This document shows positions 1 to 7,557 of a stretch of DNA of 15,073 nucleotides, piece by piece. The DNA is from JBFKOL01 sp041628815 (GTDB lineage: Bacteria; Bacteroidota; Bacteroidia; Chitinophagales; Saprospiraceae). The stretch covers positions 1 through 15,073 of the forward strand of contig JBFKOL010000074.1 of assembly GCA_041628815.1 (NCBI GenBank). The letters run 5' to 3'. Both the position numbers and the translations under genes were made by a program. The notes below the pieces were generated by a model. That model saw only the letters and a list, made by a program, of their open reading frames with translations. It did not search any database and was not told the DNA's origin. The stretch's first letter is position 1; each line of letters begins with the position of its first letter.

Positions 1-1
1 C

Positions 2-1270
2 AGCCTCGGTTACATTTTTTCAGGTAGTGCAGTGATGGACTGGACCAACGTCTCCGGCTTGGGTAAAGATGGCGAACCTCCTATGATCGCTTTTTTTACA
101 CATCACAATGAAGAATTAAGAAGATCAGGAAACAATAGATTTCAATATCAGAGTATCGCCTACAGCAATGACCGAGGACGTACCTGGACCAAATACGCCG
201 ATAATCCGGTCATTTCAAATCCCGGCATACAGGATTTTCGGGACCCCAAAGTGGTGTGGAGCGAACCACACCAAAAATGGGTTATGGTATTTGCCGCCGA
301 TGATCACATCAAATTTTATGGTTCGGAAAATCTCCTGGAATGGACACATCTCAGTGATTTTGGGCTAGGTCACGGGGCACAGGGAAGACCATGGGAGTGC
401 CCGGACCTGTTCCTTCTCAAGGTAGATGGTCTTAAGGAGGAGAAATGGGTTATGATTGTGAGTATCGGCTCAGGAGGGCTCAACGGAGGGTCAGCCACCC
501 AGTATTTCGTTGGCGAATTTGACGGAACGACTTTCACCAATCACCACGATCCGGCTTCCATACTATGGATCGACTACGGAAAAGACAATTATGCGGGCGT
601 GACCTGGTCCGATATTCCTCAAGAGGACGGGAGAAGAATTTTCCTGGGCTGGATGTCCAACTGGCAATATGCCCAAAACGTACCCACCGTAGTGTGGCGC
701 AGCGCCATGACACTTCCAAGGGTTTTGAATCTGGAAAAAAGAGGAGAGGAATACCGACTTCTCAGCCTTCCGATAAAAGAAACAGAAGCACTCAGGACGA
801 AAAGTCACCATCTTACCATCAGCAATTTTGATACATCTTGGAATCTTCTGGAAGATCTTAGCTTAAAAAGTGCTTTGCTTGAAATTGAACTCGTTTTTGA
901 GAGACCCATTTCAGAAATCCTCGATATTTCCTTCAGGGGGCAATCAGGCCAGTTCATCGCTGTCGGTTTTGATCCGGTGCAAAACAAATATTACGTGGAC
1001 AGGACTTTCGGAAATGTTGGCGGGTTCAGTGAGCATTTCGCAGGTCTCCATATGAGTGATCTTCTCGACTACACAGACGATGAAATCCGTTTACACATAT
1101 TTTTTGATCATTCGTCACTCGAGTTGTTTGCCGACGGAGGGAGAACTGTGTTGACCGAAGTCCATTTTTCAAAAGAGCCACTGGAATCCATAATCGTGGG
1201 TGGCCGTGGTAAATTGAAAACTGGCCGGATTCACGAATTGAAAAGTGTTTGGGCATCCGTCATCCAGTGA
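2..1270 (+). CDS. Glycoside hydrolase family 32 (levanase/inulinase/sucrase type), 5' end missing
   Basis: This is the C-terminal part of a GH32 beta-fructosidase, which hydrolyses fructose-containing sugars such as sucrose, inulin or levan. The reading frame is open from base 2, so the gene starts before the window; the GTG at 32 is an internal codon. The preceding codons read GYIFSGSAV, a conserved blade-1 stretch. The RDP motif (transition-state stabiliser Asp, codon 242-244) and the ECPDLF motif (acid/base Glu, codon 395-397) are visible. The nucleophile motif (WMNDPNG type) must lie upstream of the window. Near the C-terminus, the segment around DHSSLELFADGG matches the GH32 C-terminal beta-sandwich. 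Family assignment is secure. The exact substrate, and whether the protein is secreted, cannot be told without the N-terminus. Confidence 0.95.
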   Translation, partial: SLGYIFSGSAVMDWTNVSGLGKDGEPPMIAFFTHHNEELRRSGNNRFQYQSIAYSNDRGRTWTKYADNPVISNPGIQDFRDPKVVWSEPHQKWVMVFAADDHIKFYGSENLLEWTHLSDFGLGHGAQGRPWECPDLFLLKVDGLKEEKWVMIVSIGSGGLNGGSATQYFVGEFDGTTFTNHHDPASILWIDYGKDNYAGVTWSDIPQEDGRRIFLGWMSNWQYAQNVPTVVWRSAMTLPRVLNLEKRGEEYRLLSLPIKETEALRTKSHHLTISNFDTSWNLLEDLSLKSALLEIELVFERPISEILDISFRGQSGQFIAVGFDPVQNKYYVDRTFGNVGGFSEHFAGLHMSDLLDYTDDEIRLHIFFDHSSLELFADGGRTVLTEVHFSKEPLESIIVGGRGKLKTGRIHELKSVWASVIQ

Positions 1271-1316
1271 TGATTATCGGGCATAATTATATCTGTGCAT
1301 TTTAACATACAGGTAG

Positions 1317-1597
1317 ATGACCATACCGAGACTGCAAATTTTCGAATTTGGCGATATACCGTGGTTTCCGGCTTTTCTCCGCAACTATAGACCGACATTC
1401 TTGAATTTGTCACCAATCGGTTTGACTTCTGCGTACCGCTGGATGGTGTGATAGAACGTGCCCTCAGGAGTTCATAGCATATTAGAATCGTCGATCTGGC
1501 AAGTGGGGGAGGAGGTGGTCTCATAAAAATCATTGAAAGATTGCAGCCGCGCATACCCACATTACAAGTAGTCTGTACGGACCTTTATCCCAATATT
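1317..1597 (+). pseudogene. Decayed SAM-dependent methyltransferase remnant
   Basis: An ATG at 1317 opens a frame reading MTIPRLQIFEFGDIPWFP then AFLRNY up to about 1388. A one-base loss there moves the continuation to another frame, beginning TDILEFVTNRFDF at 1391. That frame meets an in-frame TAG at 1475-1477 and then continues with RIVDLASGGGGGLIKIIE and VVCTDLYPN. The pieces join into the N-terminal half of a class I methyltransferase: a leading FEFxDxPWFP segment, motif I (VDLASGGGGG, the SAM-binding glycine loop) and the acidic end of strand 2 (TDLYPN). Homology fades after about 1597, and the frame reaches a stop at 1643-1645, so the C-terminal half is gone. The remnant sits between the GH32 gene and a hydrolase gene and fills most of the 431-bp gap. 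Recognition rests on the motif order, not on a search. Confidence 0.72.
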
Positions 1598-1701
1598 GTA
1601 ATTTTCGTCAACTGGATTTTCCTATTTCCAAAGACTTATTTGTAACAACACAATAATTTCAAGGTTATTAAAAATGTCCACCCCATCTGAAACAACGAAA
1701 T

Positions 1702-2778
1702 ATGAAATTCTCTAATGTACCGGTTCTACTTTTTCTAATTTGTTATTCCTCATCACTGCTTACACAGGTTGACAGGATTCCACCCACTGGCCTTTATCGT
1801 CCTGGCTACTCGTTGGTCGAGTGGACTGACAGTTCCCGCACACAATTTAAGAGCACAAGGAAGATGCCCAGAACTCTGGTTGTACACATCCATTATCCAG
1901 CTGAACAACAAAAGGATGTATCGTCCAAAGGACCCACATCCGTTTATCTCGAAAAGCATCTGAATTCCAAAAGTGCTCTTCAATTAGACCTGCATCCATC
2001 CATAATTAATATGCCGGTCGTATTATTTTCTCCCGGACGCGGGACGCCTGGAAACCAGTATACCAGTTTGGCCCGTGAACTGGCAAGTCATGGATATTTT
2101 GTAGTAACCGTGGATATGCCAGAGATCGGTATGGTCGTCTACAGCGATGGAACCACGATCCACCCGACTGATTCGTTCAGACCACCACCAGGTATGATGT
2201 CGGGCCCATATGAAAAAGTTGACAGCTTTTTTATCGAGCCAACAGACATAGGCACCCAGGATCTAAGGTTTGTTTTGCAAAAACTCAATGATAAAAATGA
2301 CGATGACACGTTCTTTGAAGGCAGGTTGAATCTGAATAAGATTGGCATATTCGGTCATTCTTTAGGTGGACGAATCGGTGGCAATCTTGCGGCAATTGAC
2401 AAAGCAGTAGGAGCCTATATTTCAATGGAAGGAATTCCTCCACGCGATGTCAGGTATGAAGGTAAAATACCATTTCCCATCACCATGTTGTGCAGCAGTG
2501 GCACCTGGCCTTACGCAAGGGAGAATTATTGGAGCCTCATCGAAAATAGTGACGCGGTGGTGTATATGGTTGAGCTAAAGGATTTTGGGCACAACTCGGT
2601 TACCGACGGTCCCGTTTTATCTCCCGAATCATACGGCTATGCTGTTGATCCGATCGAGGCGATAGCACTGATTCGGCAAATTACACTTGCATATTTTGAT
2701 GAACGACTGAGGGATAAAAAAGGGTTTGACGAGGTGCTTCGGTCATCTGAAAAAATTATACTGCACCATAGGCAATGA
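1702..2778 (+). CDS. Secreted alpha/beta hydrolase, PAF-acetylhydrolase/dienelactone hydrolase-like
   Basis: This 358-residue serine hydrolase is probably exported: residues 1-22 form a hydrophobic signal peptide ending near SSLLTQ. The core starts around residue 105 with the strand PVVLFSPGRG, whose SPG(R/G)G loop supplies the oxyanion hole in platelet-activating-factor acetylhydrolase-like enzymes. The nucleophile elbow GHSLGG places Ser at 220, and KDFGHNS places the likely catalytic His at 297. The acid expected about 23 residues after Ser is Glu243 (ISMEG), where relatives often have Asp in LDG. The substrate is unknown; an ester or short acyl lipid is plausible. There is no clear Shine-Dalgarno sequence before the ATG, and no other in-frame start fits the signal peptide better. 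It does not appear to share an operon with the next gene, which lies 246 bp away. Confidence 0.85.
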   Translation: MKFSNVPVLLFLICYSSSLLTQVDRIPPTGLYRPGYSLVEWTDSSRTQFKSTRKMPRTLVVHIHYPAEQQKDVSSKGPTSVYLEKHLNSKSALQLDLHPSIINMPVVLFSPGRGTPGNQYTSLARELASHGYFVVTVDMPEIGMVVYSDGTTIHPTDSFRPPPGMMSGPYEKVDSFFIEPTDIGTQDLRFVLQKLNDKNDDDTFFEGRLNLNKIGIFGHSLGGRIGGNLAAIDKAVGAYISMEGIPPRDVRYEGKIPFPITMLCSSGTWPYARENYWSLIENSDAVVYMVELKDFGHNSVTDGPVLSPESYGYAVDPIEAIALIRQITLAYFDERLRDKKGFDEVLRSSEKIILHHRQ

Positions 2779-2784
2779 AATAAA

Positions 2785-2815
2785 CCATTGGACTATCAAT
2801 GGCAATCTGATTTTT
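2785..2815 (+). terminator. Weak hairpin followed by T-run after the alpha/beta hydrolase gene
   Basis: CCATTG (2785-2790) and CAATGG (2797-2802) form a perfect 6-bp stem with a 6-nt loop. Five T residues follow at 2811-2815, 8 nt after the stem. The hairpin begins 6 nt after the stop codon. The short stem and the distance to the T-run make it a weak intrinsic terminator at best. Confidence 0.3.
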
Positions 2816-3024
2816 GGAAATCTACGAATGCGGATGGTTCAATCCTTAGTCTCCCAGGCCTAATTACATATCGTCACGTGTAATGGTTGTTCGCTGTCGT
2901 GTAACAGATCTCTTAGGTCTGATATTTTTCGGTCATCGGCTTAATATCCGGCACTTTCATCTTTCCATTGATCTAGATTGAATTTGAACTTATCGTACAT
3001 TGTATAAGGAACAGACATGACCAT

Positions 3025-3957
3025 ATGAAGCTGTTGTCGATAATATTATTCACTCTTTTTACCTTTTCACATTTCACATATGCTCAACAGCGCACTGTTA
3101 GTGAACTTCTTGGGTATCCTGCAGATACAAAACTTTTGATCATCCATGCCGATGATATGGGTGTATCGCATTCTTCCAATGCAGCTACGATAGAAGCCAT
3201 GGAGTCGGGTATGGTGAATTCTGCCAGTATCATGGTGCCTTGTCCCTGGTTTCCCGAAGCAGCAAAATATGCCGCCAATAACCGTCATCTGGACTTCGGA
3301 ATCCATCTCACCCTCACCAGTGAATGGTCCCAGTTCAGATGGGGGCCAGTCACTCCTTATAATGAAGTGCCCGGTTTGGTTGACGAACAACATTTTTTTT
3401 ATCCGGGATGGAATGGTGATATGGGAGATGCCACTGCGGAAGAAGTAGAAAAAGAACTCAGGGCCCAAATAAAACGTGCCATAGTTTGGGGCATTGACAT
3501 CACCCATCTGGATACCCACATGTTTGCCCTTTATCTTAATAGCGATTATCTGCATGTCTACCAAAAGCTCGGAAGGGAATACCGTGTGCCCGTTCTTCTG
3601 GACCGCCAATGGTTGGACATGAGGGGACTGGATCCCGCAGAGGTAACCGGGAAGGAGGACTTGGTAGTCGACAGACTGTACATGGCCCTGCCAGACCAAG
3701 TAGAAAACGGACTGGACGAGTACTACATCAATGTTTTACAAAGTCTCAATCACGGGCTGAACGTCCTTTTGATTCACCCCGCCTTTGACAATGATGAAAT
3801 GAGGGCTGTCACCAAGGGATTTGCCGATTTTGGATCGGCATGGAGACAAAAAGACTTTGATTTTTTTACCAGCGAAAGATGTCGAAAAATCATTCAAAAG
3901 AACAACATTCGGCTCGTTACATGGAGAGAGATAAAAAATGCCATGTACGGAAAGTAA
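3025..3957 (+). CDS. Secreted YdjC/ChbG-family carbohydrate deacetylase-like protein
   Basis: This 310-residue protein has the YdjC/ChbG fold, a metal-dependent deacetylase family that includes E. coli ChbG, which deacetylates chito-oligosaccharides. Visible family motifs are IIHADDMG (Asp43/Asp44, base and metal ligand), GIHLTLT (His94), ITHLDTH (His161 and His165, metal region) and LLIHPA (His251). Residues 1-20 form a signal peptide ending TYA before QQ, so unlike cytoplasmic ChbG this member is exported to the periplasm or beyond. A nearby ATG at 3017 is followed at once by a stop in its frame, so 3025 is the start; an AAGGA sits at 3006-3010 but is rather distant. It stands alone between an upstream hydrolase and a convergent deacylase gene. 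The sugar substrate cannot be read from the sequence. Confidence 0.88.
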   Translation: MKLLSIILFTLFTFSHFTYAQQRTVSELLGYPADTKLLIIHADDMGVSHSSNAATIEAMESGMVNSASIMVPCPWFPEAAKYAANNRHLDFGIHLTLTSEWSQFRWGPVTPYNEVPGLVDEQHFFYPGWNGDMGDATAEEVEKELRAQIKRAIVWGIDITHLDTHMFALYLNSDYLHVYQKLGREYRVPVLLDRQWLDMRGLDPAEVTGKEDLVVDRLYMALPDQVENGLDEYYINVLQSLNHGLNVLLIHPAFDNDEMRAVTKGFADFGSAWRQKDFDFFTSERCRKIIQKNNIRLVTWREIKNAMYGK

Positions 3958-4100
3958 CCACTCCTAAGAACAATGCCTGCTTAGAAGATGACATCCCTGC
4001 AGTATAATTTTTCAACCTTCCTTATGTCCGAAACCCGTTTGCGCCAAGACTATGTCGGGCAGGTCCGAATTCCGAATGCCAAAATCACTATTCTACATTC

Positions 4101-5813
4101 TTAATTCTTCCCCGCTCTATATCCAGGTCCTTTCACAAACCGTCCCGGCATTGCTCCCGTGTGTTCACCATCTTCTAGCACCTGTTGGCCATTAACAAAA
4201 ACATGGATCATGCCGGTGGCATATTGGTGTGGCTCTTCAAAAGTCGCATGGTCCTGGATGTTAGCTGTATCGAAAATGGCGAGATCTGCGAAGTAGCCTT
4301 CTTTGAGTTCTCCGCGACGCTTGATCTTGAGCTTATCAGCGGACAGTTTTGTCAATTTGTAAATGGCATCTTCGAGGGTGATCACACCTTCATCGCGTAC
4401 ATATTTACCCAGCAATCTGGCAAAATTGCCATAGGCACGAGGATGTGTGCTCGATTTAAGGAAATCCCCTTCTGCTGCCGGTGCCCCGGCATCACTTCCG
4501 AAACTCATGAACGGCAATTGTAATTGTTTTTTAATATTCTCTTCCGACATTAAGAAATACACAGTTCCAACACGGCTTCCGTCGTTGATTACCAGTTCGA
4601 TAGCAGCTTCTTCAGGTGTCATTCCCATTTCCTCTGCTGCAGCCAGAAGGCTTTTCCCGGTATATTTTTTAAGTGCCTCGTTCTGGAATCCCACCAGGAG
4701 AAGATTTTCAGCACCTCCGGCCGCATAGTAAAGATTCTCCCATTCTTGTGCATCGGTTTTCATTTCCTCGATGACTTTCTTGCGTATGGCCGGATCCTGC
4801 AAACGGCGTGCCCATTCGTCATATCCCCCTTCTTGCACCCATGGGGGCATCGATGCATTTAATCCAGTAGCACCGGCAACATAGTTGTACATATTGGCAC
4901 CTACCTTGACACCCATAATGCCCACGTCCTGGAGTGTCGCAATGACTGCGTCCATCTTGGGCCAGTTGTTTTTCCCTGCTGCCTTGAGATGATAGATTTC
5001 GCTGTCAATACCTGCTTCCCGGGCTATAATGAGCACCTCATTCACGGCTTCGAGCAATCGGTTGCCTTCGCTGCGCATGTGGGTAATATACATTCCGTCA
5101 TATTCAGCAACTGTCTTGCATAAGTCGATCAGTTCACTGGTTTCGGCATAAAAGGCTGGGGCATAGATTAGTGATGAACCCAATCCCATAGCGCCTTCTT
5201 CCATCGCCTGGGCAGCCATAGCTTTCATCCTTTGCATTTCTTCAATTGTCGGGGGCCTGTTTTCATAGCCCAATTCGTGAATGCGCAAGGTGGTGGCACC
5301 AACGAAGGAGGCAACATTGGGTGTAACCCCCTTGTCTTCAAGGAATTGTAAATATTCACCTAAGGTGGTCCAATTTATATCAAAAGCTATATCCCCTTGG
5401 TTGGAGGACATTTGGGTTTTCATAGATTGGTTCAAAGGCCCCATCGAAACACCTTCTCCCATTACCTCGAGGGTAACACCCTGTTTAACATCGCTCATGG
5501 CCCTCCCGTCGGCCAATAAGCTGACAGTAGCCCAACTCAGCATATTGATAAACCCGGGAGAGGCTGTAAGCCCGGTGCCGTCAATCGTGTGATTAGAACG
5601 ACCTTCTAAATTTTCTCCCACAAAGGCGATGGTATCGGAATTGATAGCGATATCTCCTGTAAATGGCGCCTTTCCGGTTCCATCGACAATTTGAACGTTT
5701 CGGACAATTATGTCATAAGTCGGTTTTTGATTACAGGATATTGCTAGACTTGCCATGAACATGAGCATCCATACGGAGCTGTAGGCTTCGGAATACTTTT
5801 GGTAGATCATCAT
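4101..5813 (-). CDS. D-aminoacylase-like amidohydrolase lipoprotein lacking the HxH metal motif
   Basis: This 570-residue protein belongs to the amidohydrolase (Amidohydro_3) N-acyl-D-amino-acid deacylase family. I start it at the ATG at 5813; a TTG one codon upstream is possible. The N-terminal hydrophobic segment ends in LAISC, making Cys27 the likely lipidated residue. Where D-aminoacylases have GFIDxHxH, this protein has GFINMLSW, so both metal-binding His are replaced (Leu92, Trp94). The D-aminoacylase bridging Cys appears replaced by Glu120 (MGEG). Other metal ligands remain: His245 (THMRSE), His275 (YHLKAAG) and Asp441 (FGSDAG). The C-terminus (HPRAYGNF to the end) aligns closely with the upstream paralogue. 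It is the second gene of a leftward pair, 74 bp after its paralogue. It may be an altered-metal deacylase, or an enzyme of different activity. Confidence 0.87.
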   Translation of the reverse strand: MMIYQKYSEAYSSVWMLMFMASLAISCNQKPTYDIIVRNVQIVDGTGKAPFTGDIAINSDTIAFVGENLEGRSNHTIDGTGLTASPGFINMLSWATVSLLADGRAMSDVKQGVTLEVMGEGVSMGPLNQSMKTQMSSNQGDIAFDINWTTLGEYLQFLEDKGVTPNVASFVGATTLRIHELGYENRPPTIEEMQRMKAMAAQAMEEGAMGLGSSLIYAPAFYAETSELIDLCKTVAEYDGMYITHMRSEGNRLLEAVNEVLIIAREAGIDSEIYHLKAAGKNNWPKMDAVIATLQDVGIMGVKVGANMYNYVAGATGLNASMPPWVQEGGYDEWARRLQDPAIRKKVIEEMKTDAQEWENLYYAAGGAENLLLVGFQNEALKKYTGKSLLAAAEEMGMTPEEAAIELVINDGSRVGTVYFLMSEENIKKQLQLPFMSFGSDAGAPAAEGDFLKSSTHPRAYGNFARLLGKYVRDEGVITLEDAIYKLTKLSADKLKIKRRGELKEGYFADLAIFDTANIQDHATFEEPHQYATGMIHVFVNGQQVLEDGEHTGAMPGRFVKGPGYRAGKN

Positions 5814-5887
5814 CAACGTTTAATTGTAGAAACGAAACTAAGTATATTTTATGTGGTGTTGTGTAAAGGCGAAGGTGAACCATAGGC

Positions 5888-7474
5888 TCATGGTTGGTAG
5901 GCCGGTCCCCGTAAAACTGTACCGTGTCGATCAGGCATTAAAAGACCGTCAGAGACGGCCATCTTACCATTGACTATGACATGAATGATGCCTTCTGGGT
6001 ATTGGTGCGGATTGACGAAATCGGCATTGTCAAAAATCGTGGTAGTATTAAAAATGACGATGTCTGCTTTCATATTTTCCGCGATTATGCCTCTATCTTC
6101 AAGATCAAGGAGATCCGCTGGCATCGACGTCATTTTTCGGATTGCCTCCTGTAAGGGAAGAACTCCTTGTTCTCTGACATATCTACCTAATACACGCGGA
6201 AAGGTACCGTAGGCCCTCGGGTGGGGAAATCCTTTCCCATAATCGGTCAATCGTCCATCAGAGGCAATCATCGTCTGGGGATGTCGCATGATACGAACAA
6301 TATCTTCATCACTCATTGCGTGAAAAATAGCACTCGCTCCCCTGTGTAACTGGGCGCGCATGACCAGTTCCGCGCCATTTTCCATGGTAGGCTGCATGTT
6401 TTCTTCTTTTGCCCAATCTGCCAAAGTTTTTCCTACCAGGTGGGGTTTCCAATCAAACCGGGCGAATTGCACACGGGACAGGTCGTTTCCTCCCCGGTCA
6501 TTGACCAGGTTGAATACGATTCCATTCTTGATACTGTCGCGCAACAAAGGATCTTCGCACCGCCGAGCAAAAGCTTCATACCGACCTCCAGCCATGGCCC
6601 AAGCGGGTATCAATATGCTCAAGGATGTAAATGAGGCGGAATAGGGATATTGGTCAATACGCACATCCAAGCCAGCCATCCGTGCCGAATCCACCATGGC
6701 CAATGTGCGACTACTGGCTCCCCACATGGGTTTTCCGACAGCTTTGTGGTGAGTGAGCACCACAGTGATGCCAGCACCTGCAGCAATATCGATGGCTTCC
6801 TGGACACTTTTAATGAGCCCAAGTCCTTCTTCACGAAGATGAGAAGTGTAAATACCACCTTTTTGGGCAACGGTTTTGGAAAGGGTGACAATTTCTTTCA
6901 GGTCGGAAAATGCTCCTGGAAGATATTTTAGACCTGTCGATAAACCAAAGGCACCTTCCATCATCATTCGGGTCGCCAGGTCAGACATAGCCGACATCTC
7001 TTTTGGTGAAGCCAAACGATTTTCGAGCCCCATAACCTCAGCTCTAATAGAATTATGACCTGCCAGGTAGGCTACGTTGACACCGGTGATAAGCGTTGTA
7101 AGGCTATCGAGATAGTCGCCTAGGCGTAGTGGGGAAGAACCATCAGGGCCTCCAAGGACCGTGGTCACCCCCTGGTGCAATGCGCTGGCAGCATCTGGTA
7201 TCAGGGGTAGCGCCTCTATGTGCGCATGTACATCGATGAACCCCGGAGCTACAGCCAGACCATCTGCATTCAAAATCTTACATTCTTTGCAGTTAATGTT
7301 TTTAGCTAAACCTACAATCTCGTCTCCACGGATTCCAATATCGGTTTGAAACGGCAATCCACCATGCCCGTCATAAATCGTACCGTTCTTGATGACGATG
7401 TCGTATGTTTCTTCACTGCACGAAAAGAAAACAGACAACAAGGCTATACACGCGATCAGTAATATCTGCTTCAA
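5888..7474 (-). CDS. N-acyl-D-amino-acid deacylase (D-aminoacylase family), lipoprotein
   Basis: This 528-residue amidohydrolase likely removes the acyl group from N-acyl-D-amino acids, giving a free D-amino acid and a carboxylate. The signal peptide MKQILLIACIALLSVFFSC ends at a lipidation Cys19. The residues that follow (SEE) resemble the acidic surface-export signal of Bacteroidota lipoproteins, so surface display is possible. The metal site is largely intact: His83 and His85 (GFIDVHAH), His212 (SHLREE), His242/His243 (LTHHK) and Asp406 (ASDG). The family's usual bridging Cys appears replaced by Asp111 (GGPDG). The start codon is TTG; no ATG or GTG lies in frame nearby, and the signal peptide needs Lys2, so I accept TTG. 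It is the first gene of the leftward pair and divergent from the dgcA-dgcN-like pair. Confidence 0.9.
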   Translation of the reverse strand: MKQILLIACIALLSVFFSCSEETYDIVIKNGTIYDGHGGLPFQTDIGIRGDEIVGLAKNINCKECKILNADGLAVAPGFIDVHAHIEALPLIPDAASALHQGVTTVLGGPDGSSPLRLGDYLDSLTTLITGVNVAYLAGHNSIRAEVMGLENRLASPKEMSAMSDLATRMMMEGAFGLSTGLKYLPGAFSDLKEIVTLSKTVAQKGGIYTSHLREEGLGLIKSVQEAIDIAAGAGITVVLTHHKAVGKPMWGASSRTLAMVDSARMAGLDVRIDQYPYSASFTSLSILIPAWAMAGGRYEAFARRCEDPLLRDSIKNGIVFNLVNDRGGNDLSRVQFARFDWKPHLVGKTLADWAKEENMQPTMENGAELVMRAQLHRGASAIFHAMSDEDIVRIMRHPQTMIASDGRLTDYGKGFPHPRAYGTFPRVLGRYVREQGVLPLQEAIRKMTSMPADLLDLEDRGIIAENMKADIVIFNTTTIFDNADFVNPHQYPEGIIHVIVNGKMAVSDGLLMPDRHGTVLRGPAYQP

Positions 7475-7497
7475 ACCAAAATTGATGAGGGAAGGAT

Positions 7498-7525
7498 GAA
7501 TTAATTCGGAAAAGATAATTAATTA
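7498..7525. promoter_or_regulatory. Paired AT-rich palindromes in the divergent intergenic region
   Basis: Two perfect 10-bp palindromes, GAATTAATTC (7498-7507) and TAATTAATTA (7516-7525), share the core AATTAATT and have centres 18 bp apart. They lie between the leftward deacylase genes and the rightward epimerase gene, in the place expected for an operator controlling both. AT-rich palindromes also arise by chance, so the regulatory role is inferred. Confidence 0.3.
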
Positions 7526-7557
7526 TGCCACAATTTAATCAGCAAGGCCACCATCCT

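Noticed and set aside
1271..1289. Imperfect hairpin just after the GH32 stop (ATTAT/ATAAT)
   Set aside because: The stem is short and A/T-only apart from a wobble pair, and no T-run follows, so it does not support a terminator call.
1231..1560. 109-codon open frame on the minus strand
   Set aside because: It runs antisense to the methyltransferase remnant and has no recognisable domain; the plus-strand fragments explain this region better.
2817..3024. Search for a promoter or small gene before the YdjC-like gene
   Set aside because: No TAnnTTTG box, no convincing inverted repeat and no coding frame with a plausible start were seen; the repeated CGTGTAA is too short to interpret.
3067..3699. 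210-codon open frame on the minus strand inside the YdjC-like gene
   Set aside because: It is wholly antisense to a gene with clear family motifs and has a composition typical of a shadow frame.
3958..4100. Possible terminator between convergent genes
   Set aside because: The only pairing seen (CTAAG/CTTAG at 3964-3984) is 5 bp with an 11-nt loop and its T-run is too far away; I see nothing else in this gap.
7525..7557. Upstream ATG adding 11 residues to the epimerase
   Set aside because: The added residues (MPQFNQQGHHP) do not resemble the family start, while MKIREIRY from 7558 does; the catalytic residues then also fall at family-typical positions.
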